Source: an uncultured Clostridia bacterium (GTDB lineage Bacteria; Bacillota; Clostridia; Christensenellales; Aristaeellaceae). From it: 10,100 bases of DNA. The stretch lies in NCBI GenBank assembly GCA_934670175.1, contig CAKUOX010000072.1:1-10100 (forward strand), in the 5' to 3' direction. The notes under the pieces were generated by a model that saw only the letters and a program-made list of their open reading frames with translations, searched no databases and was not told where the DNA came from. A program made the translations under genes and the position numbers. Shown here piece by piece: positions 5,671 to 10,100 of the stretch. How positions within the stretch are numbered: the stretch's first letter is position 1; the number at the start of each line of letters is the position of its first letter.

Positions 5671-6795
5671 TCAATCGGGCTGCGGATTTTCCACCACGCC
5701 CACGAAATAGGCCGTCGTTTCATCGCAGATAACAAACGCGAACGGGCGGTTCACCGTCATTTCGACCGGCGTCTCCTCCTCCCGCATCAGCGCAGTGGCC
5801 ATGATGCTCGAGGTCACCGCCGCCGCGCGCGTTCCGTCCTCATCCAGCTGCACGCGCGCCTTCTGCTCGATCTTGCTGATATACATCGGCGTAGAGCTGA
5901 TGCCCGAGAAATCGGCGCTGCTGCCAAACGCGGCGTTCACGCCAAACGTGCGCAGCGCTTCGTTCAGACTGTTCGTATCGGAAATATCCATCTTCGGCAG
6001 CATCAGCGCTACCCGGCGCTCCTTTGCCCCGCTGCGCAGGCCATCCACGCCCCGCAGCACCAGCGCGTCGAGCAGCTTGCGCATGTCCCCAGTCTGGGGC
6101 ATCGCGATCCACATTTCGAGCCCATCCTGCGCATAGGGCAGGCGGATGATCTGCGCGCCGCCGGCCTCCCAATAAAGGAAGCTGTTGGTCTGGCACATCA
6201 TGTCCACCGGCACCTCGCCCGAAGCGGCCATGAAGCTCGCCTGCTGCGTATCAGAGGCCTTAAACGGCAGCGCCCACTTTTCATCCATCGCAATGGCGTT
6301 CATCAGGATAAGCCCCGTATCGGCAGACGGCTGCTCATTGAGGATACCGTCGATCAGCCCGTTCGTCTTTTCGCGCACCCAATCGTTCGCACGCGCCACG
6401 ATCTCGTCATCAATCGCGTCGATCTCCGCGCCGCAGCGATCCCTGAGCACCGTTTCATAATCGGCATTGAGCGCGATCTGCGGCGCGACAAAGGCGATAT
6501 TGGCGCAGCTGATACCCTCGGCCGCCTGCGCCGTCAAATCGTCTGTGGATGCTGCGCCCAGCGCCGCCAGCAGCTCGGCAAGCGTATCGCCCTTTGCGCC
6601 CAGCGCGGCCATGCTTAGCGCGTACTGCGCGCTTGCGGGGGAAATGATCCTGTTCTGACCTTCAACATACAGGCTGTCGAGCATTGCAAAGCCCAGATCC
6701 CGTTCGCCGTCCGGCGGCGTTTCAGCCAGCGCCGCAGAAAGCGCCAGCAAAAGCACAAGCAGCAGTACCGTCAGTTTTCGCATTTTTCGCATCAT
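5671..6795 (-). CDS. Secreted serpin-family serine protease inhibitor
   Basis: Serpins trap target proteases by a suicide mechanism: the reactive centre loop is cut and inserts into a beta sheet. From the ATG at 6795 the protein is 374 aa. Residues 1-24 form a classic signal peptide (KMRK, a Leu-rich core, cleavage after ALA), so it is exported; there is no lipobox. Serpin signatures run in order: ISPASAQYALSMAALGAKGD (51-70), ANDWVREKTNGLI, LILMNAIAMDEKW, FMAASGEVPVDMM, RVALMLPKMDI, ADFSGIS (294-300), YISKIEQKARVQLDEDGT and NRPFAFVI. The hinge EDGTRAAAVTS (319-329) is small-residue rich, as in inhibitory serpins. Counting 17 residues from Glu319 puts P1 at Ala335 and P1' at Leu336, pointing to elastase- or subtilisin-like targets. 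The stretch after P1 is about five residues longer than in alpha-1-antitrypsin, so this assignment is tentative. It sits 70 bases after rpe and 27 before pyrR. Confidence 0.93.
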   Translation of the reverse strand: MMRKMRKLTVLLLVLLLALSAALAETPPDGERDLGFAMLDSLYVEGQNRIISPASAQYALSMAALGAKGDTLAELLAALGAASTDDLTAQAAEGISCANIAFVAPQIALNADYETVLRDRCGAEIDAIDDEIVARANDWVREKTNGLIDGILNEQPSADTGLILMNAIAMDEKWALPFKASDTQQASFMAASGEVPVDMMCQTNSFLYWEAGGAQIIRLPYAQDGLEMWIAMPQTGDMRKLLDALVLRGVDGLRSGAKERRVALMLPKMDISDTNSLNEALRTFGVNAAFGSSADFSGISSTPMYISKIEQKARVQLDEDGTRAAAVTSSIMATALMREEETPVEMTVNRPFAFVICDETTAYFVGVVENPQPD

Positions 6796-6802
6796 AATTT
6801 TT

Positions 6803-6809
6803 CTCCTTT
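6803..6809 (-). promoter_or_regulatory. Ribosome binding site that decides the serpin start
   Basis: AAAGGAG on the minus strand lies seven bases before the first of two tandem ATG codons (6795-6793, 6792-6790). The frame is open further to an ATG at 6864, but that start has no such site and would bury the signal peptide behind 23 extra residues. Confidence 0.75.
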
Positions 6810-6823
6810 CCAAATTCAGGAAT

Positions 6824-6851
6824 CGGCAATAATATGACGTATAAAATGCCG
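6824..6851. promoter_or_regulatory. Interrupted dyad upstream of the serpin, possible operator
   Basis: CGGCA and TGCCG arms flank an 18-base AT-rich core in the 70-base gap between rpe and the serpin; the core has further partial symmetry around ACGT. This is the only AT-rich intergenic patch inside the operon, so an extra promoter or operator for the serpin is possible. No convincing -35/-10 pair was found. The arms are short and could be chance. Confidence 0.2.
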
Positions 6852-6865
6852 CTGCGGTTCCCATA

Positions 6866-7528
6866 TCAGCCGTGCAGTGCGTGATCCTGCGCGCGCACCT
6901 CCTCGATAAACGCCTTCGGATCCGCCGCGCCGTAGAGCGCGCTGCCCGCCACCATCACGGTCATGCCCTGCTGCATGAAGGGCACGCAGGTCTGTGTGTT
7001 CAGGCCGCCGTCCACCTCAATCAGCGCGTCGCAGCCCGCTTCATCGAGCATGCGGCGGATTTCGCCTACCTTTTTGATGGTGGCGGGAATCATTTTCTGG
7101 CCGCCGAAGCCGGGGTTCACGCTCATTATCAGCGCCAGATCAAAATCGCCCAGCACATATTTCAGGCATTCCGGACTCGTGGCAGGGTTGAGCGCCACGC
7201 CTGCCAGCGCACCCGCCGCGCGGATCTGCTGAAGCACGCGATGCAGGTGGTTCGTCGCTTCGGCATGCACGGTGATGATCTTCGCGCCCACCGCAGCGAA
7301 TTCTTCCACATATTTCTCAGGATTAGAGATCATCAGGTGCGCGTCCACCGGCAGCGAGCACTGCGCCGCGAACTTTAAAATGCCCATGCCAAATGAAATA
7401 TTCGGCACGAAGTGGCCGTCCATCACGTCGTAGTGCAGATAGTCCGCGCCTGCTGCGGCCATGCGCTCGATCTCATCGCCCATCTTCAGAAAGTTTGCCG
7501 CCAGAAGCGACGGTGCCAGCTTAATCAT
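6866..7528 (-). CDS. rpe: Ribulose-phosphate 3-epimerase
   Basis: Rpe interconverts ribulose 5-phosphate and xylulose 5-phosphate in the pentose phosphate pathway (cytoplasm, TIM barrel, divalent metal). The 220-aa protein has family-normal length. Motifs are LAPSLLAANF (4-13), HYDVMDGHFVPNISFG (32-47), DAHLM (62-66), MSVNPGFGGQ (135-144), EVDGG (171-175) and VAGSALYG (193-200). Metal and catalytic residues His32, Asp34, His64 and Asp173 are present. The ATG at 7528 has GGAGGG six bases upstream and overlaps the rsgA stop (ATGATTAA, 8 shared bases), giving coupled translation. An open frame continues upstream to 7786, but that part is antisense-quality sequence inside rsgA. The prkC-rsgA-rpe order is conserved in Bacillota. 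Confidence 0.97.
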   Translation of the reverse strand: MIKLAPSLLAANFLKMGDEIERMAAAGADYLHYDVMDGHFVPNISFGMGILKFAAQCSLPVDAHLMISNPEKYVEEFAAVGAKIITVHAEATNHLHRVLQQIRAAGALAGVALNPATSPECLKYVLGDFDLALIMSVNPGFGGQKMIPATIKKVGEIRRMLDEAGCDALIEVDGGLNTQTCVPFMQQGMTVMVAGSALYGAADPKAFIEEVRAQDHALHG

Positions 7529-8399
7529 AGCGTTCCCTCCATCTGTTTCGCGTTTCAACCAGTATTTCGGCGTAGCGCGCGTGGCGCTGCGCGTCAATCT
7601 CGCCCGCCGCCACTGCCTCCAGCACCCTGCATCGGGGCTCAGCGGCGTGGTAGCAGGGTTTAAAATAGCACTCTCCCGCGTATTTTTCAAATTCCGGATA
7701 GCTTTCCTGCAATTCCACGGGATCGAACAGCTCCGTATCCAGCAGGGAAAAGCCCGGCGTATCCAGCACCATGCCGCCGCCCTCAAGCGCGATCAGCTCG
7801 CAGCGGCGCGTGGTGTTTTTGCCGCGCTCAATCTTTTCAGACAGATCTCCCGTTTCCAGCGACAGGCCGTACAGCGCGTTGATCAGCGACGATTTGCCCG
7901 CACCCGATTGCCCCGCCAGCGCATGCACGCTGCCTGCCAGCGCCTCGCGAAGCGCCGCGATGCCTTCGCCCGTGACTGCCGAAACCGCGCGTACCTCCAG
8001 ACCCGCGCCGCGATACTGGCGCGCAATCGCCGCCGCGCTGCCCGGCTCGAGCTCACACTTGCTCACGACCAGCATCGGCGCAATCCGCTTGCGGCGCGCG
8101 GCGATCAGCATCTGATCCATCAGCATCAGGTCGGCCTGCGGCGCGGCGGCGGACGCCACCAGCACGATGCGGTCTATGTTCGCCACCGGCGGGCGCTCCA
8201 GCTCGTTTTTTCGGGGCAATATGCTCTGGAGCCAGCCGTCCTCCTCGTCCGTGCCCGGCAGGATCTCCACGCGGTCGCCCACCTTGGGCTTCATGCCGCC
8301 GCGCTTGATCTTGCGCTGCGCCCGCAGCGTGCATAATTGTCCGTCCTCGGCAAGCACGGTGTAAAAACCGCCGATGCCGCGCAATACCGTTCCCTGCAA
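7521..8399 (-). CDS. rsgA: Ribosome small-subunit biogenesis GTPase RsgA
   Basis: RsgA (YloQ/CpgA) is a circularly permuted GTPase that checks late 30S subunit maturation. In the 292-aa protein an N-terminal OB fold (about 1-70) is followed by G motifs in the permuted order G4-G1-G2-G3: SKCE (113-116) in the G4 position, the P-loop GQSGAGKSSL (163-172), GKNTTRR (193-199) as G2 and DTPG (213-216) as G3. The C-terminal zinc motif is CYFKPCYHAAEPRC (Cys244, Cys249, His251, Cys257). The G4 motif departs from the usual NKxD: Asn is Ser and Asp is Glu, which may loosen guanine specificity. The start is a TTG, fixed by a strong ribosome binding site and by the family N-terminus MQGTVLRGIGGFY. It lies 17 bases after prkC and overlaps rpe by 8 bases. 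Confidence 0.96.
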   Translation of the reverse strand: MQGTVLRGIGGFYTVLAEDGQLCTLRAQRKIKRGGMKPKVGDRVEILPGTDEEDGWLQSILPRKNELERPPVANIDRIVLVASAAAPQADLMLMDQMLIAARRKRIAPMLVVSKCELEPGSAAAIARQYRGAGLEVRAVSAVTGEGIAALREALAGSVHALAGQSGAGKSSLINALYGLSLETGDLSEKIERGKNTTRRCELIALEGGGMVLDTPGFSLLDTELFDPVELQESYPEFEKYAGECYFKPCYHAAEPRCRVLEAVAAGEIDAQRHARYAEILVETRNRWRERYD

Positions 8400-8403
8400 G
8401 CGC

Positions 8404-8411
8404 TCACCTCC
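8404..8411 (-). promoter_or_regulatory. Ribosome binding site that decides the rsgA TTG start
   Basis: GGAGGTGA on the minus strand is a near-perfect anti-16S match, its GGAGG core seven bases from the TTG at 8399-8397. No ATG occurs in frame until after the conserved N-terminal strand, so the TTG is the real start. Confidence 0.8.
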
Positions 8412-8416
8412 CGCCG

Positions 8417-10100
8417 TTATTCAAAGCTCAGCTCCAGACTCTCCCAGAGCACGCCGTCAATGTAGATCTGTATCCGGTGCATACCGGCCTCAGCGCTGCT
8501 CAGGCGCACGGTATGCGTGCCCGCGCTCATGCGCTCGTTCAGCACCTCCTGCGTCTGGCCGGACGGCGCAATCACGCGCACCTCCACCAGCACGTTCTCC
8601 AGCGGCACCTGCACCGTCAGCGGCGTCTGCGGCACGAAATTCGCCTCGCGCGCGCGGCAGATGGTCAGATCCACCGCCGTGCCCAACAGCACCTGCGTGT
8701 ACGGCGCGACGCTCTGCGCGATCACGGTGCCTGAGGCGGCGTCCGCCGATTCGCCCTGGCTGACGTTGCCCAGGTTCAGTCCCTCGGCCTCGATCACGGC
8801 CTGCGCGCCCTCGAGCGTCAGCCCCATCAACGAGGGCACGGCCACGCTCTGCCCGCTGACCCGAAGCACCACCGGCGTATCCCGCGAGGTGCGCCCCGGC
8901 GCTTCGCTCTGCGAAAGCACGATGCCGCTGGGCTGGTCGGATTGTACATACTCGACGCGCACGTCGTTTGCGCCGGCGTCGGCCAGTTTGGCGATGGCCT
9001 CCGTTGCGTTCCAGCCGACCATGCGCGGCAATTCATACCACTGGCTGCCCAGACTTACCGTGAGCGTCACCGTAGTCTCCGCGGTCAGGCGCTCGCCTTC
9101 GGCGCGGGATTGCAGCATCACCTGCCCCGCTTCGAATTCATCGCTGTAAGCGTTGACCACGGCAACGTCCTGCACGCCGCATTCCCGCACGGCGCTCACG
9201 GCCTGCGCCTGCGGCATGCCGATCAGCGCGGGCATTACGATTCTGCCGTGGACTCTGCTGTAATACAGCATGCCAAAGCCCAGCAGCAGCGCCAGCACCA
9301 GCACGCCGCAGACCGGCAGTACAAAGCGCCTGAGGCCGGCGGGCCTGACGCGCCGTTTCTTCTCGGGCACAGCGCCGTTTCCCGCGTCATCCTGCGCCTG
9401 CGGCTCCTGAGACGGATAATGCACGAAGCCGCCCCTGGGGCGCACGATGGCCTTGCGCAGATCCGCCGCCATTTCCGCCGCCGTCTGATACCGGCGCTTC
9501 TTGTCCTTGCAGAGCGCGCGCATCACCACCTCATCCAGCGCGCGCGGGATACCCGGCGTGTCCTCGCGCATGGAGCGCGGCGTGTCGTGCACATGCTTGA
9601 GCGCCACGGAAACCGCCGTATCGCCGTCAAAGGGCACATGGCCGGTGAGCATTTCATACATCACCACGCCCACAGAATACAGGTCGGACTGTTCGTCCGC
9701 CACCTCGCCACTGGCCTGCTCAGGCGACAGATAGTGCACGCTGCCCAGCGCAGAGCCGTCGGCGTCCAGCTTCGTGGTCTGCGCAGTTTTCAGGCGCGCA
9801 ATGCCGAAATCCGCCACCTTCACCACGCCGTTTCGATCCACCAGTATGTTCTGGGGCTTGATGTCGCGGTGCACGATGCCGTTGCGGTGCGCGTGATCCA
9901 CGGCGGCGAGAATGCGGATGGTCATGCGAATTGCGACGTCTGGATGGATCCTGCCTTCGTCGCGTATCATTTCCTTCAGCGTGCGACCATCTACATATTC
10001 CATGACGATATAGCGCATATCGCCGTCAATGCCCACATCCAGAAGGTTCACGATATTCTCATGGAAAACCTTCGCGGCTGCCTCCGCCTCGCGGCTGAAA
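8417..10100 (-). CDS. prkC: PASTA-domain Ser/Thr protein kinase (PrkC/StkP-like), 5' end outside window
   Basis: Membrane-anchored Hanks-type kinase that senses peptidoglycan or lipid II through external PASTA domains and phosphorylates growth, division and wall-synthesis proteins. 560 residues are visible; the N-lobe with the glycine-rich loop is cut off. The first visible residues (FSREAEAAAKVFHENIVNLL) are kinase subdomains III-IV, and the frame is open to the window edge. Catalytic motifs HRDIKPQN (77-84), DFGIAR (97-102) and SPEQ are intact, so the kinase should be active. A juxtamembrane linker rich in charged residues precedes one transmembrane helix (about 258-281). Outside follow three PASTA repeats (about 287-351, 353-416, 418-482) and a 77-residue C-terminal beta-rich domain that is not PASTA. 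A PP2C phosphatase gene (prpC) would be expected just upstream, outside the window. Confidence 0.96.
   Translation of the reverse strand, partial: FSREAEAAAKVFHENIVNLLDVGIDGDMRYIVMEYVDGRTLKEMIRDEGRIHPDVAIRMTIRILAAVDHAHRNGIVHRDIKPQNILVDRNGVVKVADFGIARLKTAQTTKLDADGSALGSVHYLSPEQASGEVADEQSDLYSVGVVMYEMLTGHVPFDGDTAVSVALKHVHDTPRSMREDTPGIPRALDEVVMRALCKDKKRRYQTAAEMAADLRKAIVRPRGGFVHYPSQEPQAQDDAGNGAVPEKKRRVRPAGLRRFVLPVCGVLVLALLLGFGMLYYSRVHGRIVMPALIGMPQAQAVSAVRECGVQDVAVVNAYSDEFEAGQVMLQSRAEGERLTAETTVTLTVSLGSQWYELPRMVGWNATEAIAKLADAGANDVRVEYVQSDQPSGIVLSQSEAPGRTSRDTPVVLRVSGQSVAVPSLMGLTLEGAQAVIEAEGLNLGNVSQGESADAASGTVIAQSVAPYTQVLLGTAVDLTICRAREANFVPQTPLTVQVPLENVLVEVRVIAPSGQTQEVLNERMSAGTHTVRLSSAEAGMHRIQIYIDGVLWESLELSFE

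Noticed and set aside
5071..6618. 515-codon open frame on the plus strand
   Set aside because: It is antisense to pyrR and the serpin, full of His, Arg and Ala runs typical of a GC-rich shadow frame, and matches no family pattern.
6796..6864. 23-residue N-terminal extension of the serpin from the ATG at 6864
   Set aside because: It has no ribosome binding site and would place residues before a canonical signal peptide that starts at the tandem ATG behind AAAGGAG.
7529..7786. 86-codon N-terminal extension of rpe
   Set aside because: It lies inside rsgA in another frame, reads as Arg/Ala/Trp-rich junk, and the ATG at 7528 has a good ribosome binding site and the correct family N-terminus.
7461..8336. 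291-codon open frame on the plus strand
   Set aside because: It is antisense to rsgA, which has all GTPase motifs; codon bias leaves this frame open by chance.
1..10100. CRISPR arrays, tRNA or rRNA genes, riboswitches
   Set aside because: No regularly spaced direct repeats, no tRNA-like cloverleaf or rRNA sequence, and no recognisable riboswitch core was seen on either strand.

Overview
The window looks like the chromosome of a Gram-positive bacterium of the Bacillota (Firmicutes), most likely a GC-rich member of the Clostridia, and plausibly a gut lineage. The grounds are gene content (PASTA-domain Ser/Thr kinase, RsgA, WhiA, PyrR, a Crh-like HPr), strong GGAGG-type ribosome binding sites, and GTG and TTG starts. 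The exact taxon is inference. All credible genes lie on the minus strand, so the text follows transcription from high to low coordinates.

Positions 10100 to 1434 form one dense, GC-rich run of nine genes, probably a single transcription unit or a few overlapping ones. The order is prkC (5' end beyond the window), rsgA, rpe, a secreted serpin, pyrR, an AlgI-type MBOAT O-acyltransferase, murB, whiA and a Crh/HPr-like gene. Gaps are mostly 17-80 bases, and rpe overlaps rsgA by 8 bases. A clear rho-independent terminator (1382-1421) follows the last gene. The prkC-rsgA-rpe block and the whiA-crh pair match conserved Bacillota gene orders. The themes are growth and envelope control (PrkC, MurB, WhiA, possibly the acyltransferase), ribosome assembly (RsgA), and carbon and pyrimidine metabolism (Rpe, Crh-like protein, PyrR). 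The serpin is the outlier: a secreted protease inhibitor inside a housekeeping operon.

Positions 1433 to 1 are a different kind of DNA: visibly more AT-rich, gene-poor and full of broken reading frames. From high to low they hold a 45-codon open stretch with no start; a decayed fragment of an RHS/YD-repeat protein core with a TGA where the family has an Arg codon; a small two-helix membrane protein gene with a good ribosome binding site directly after the RHS remnant; a possible 34-aa / 63-aa overlapping pair of small ORFs; and, at the edge, the first 37 codons of an IS256-family transposase with its upstream region. This is an accessory, mobile-element-scarred segment abutting the core operon.

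No tRNA, rRNA, CRISPR array or recognisable riboswitch was seen. The large plus-strand open frames are antisense shadows of the GC-rich genes. Nothing here amounts to a demonstrably new system. The best leads are the operon-embedded serpin, the histidine-less HPr next to whiA, the orphan acyltransferase, and the small genes trailing the RHS remnant.
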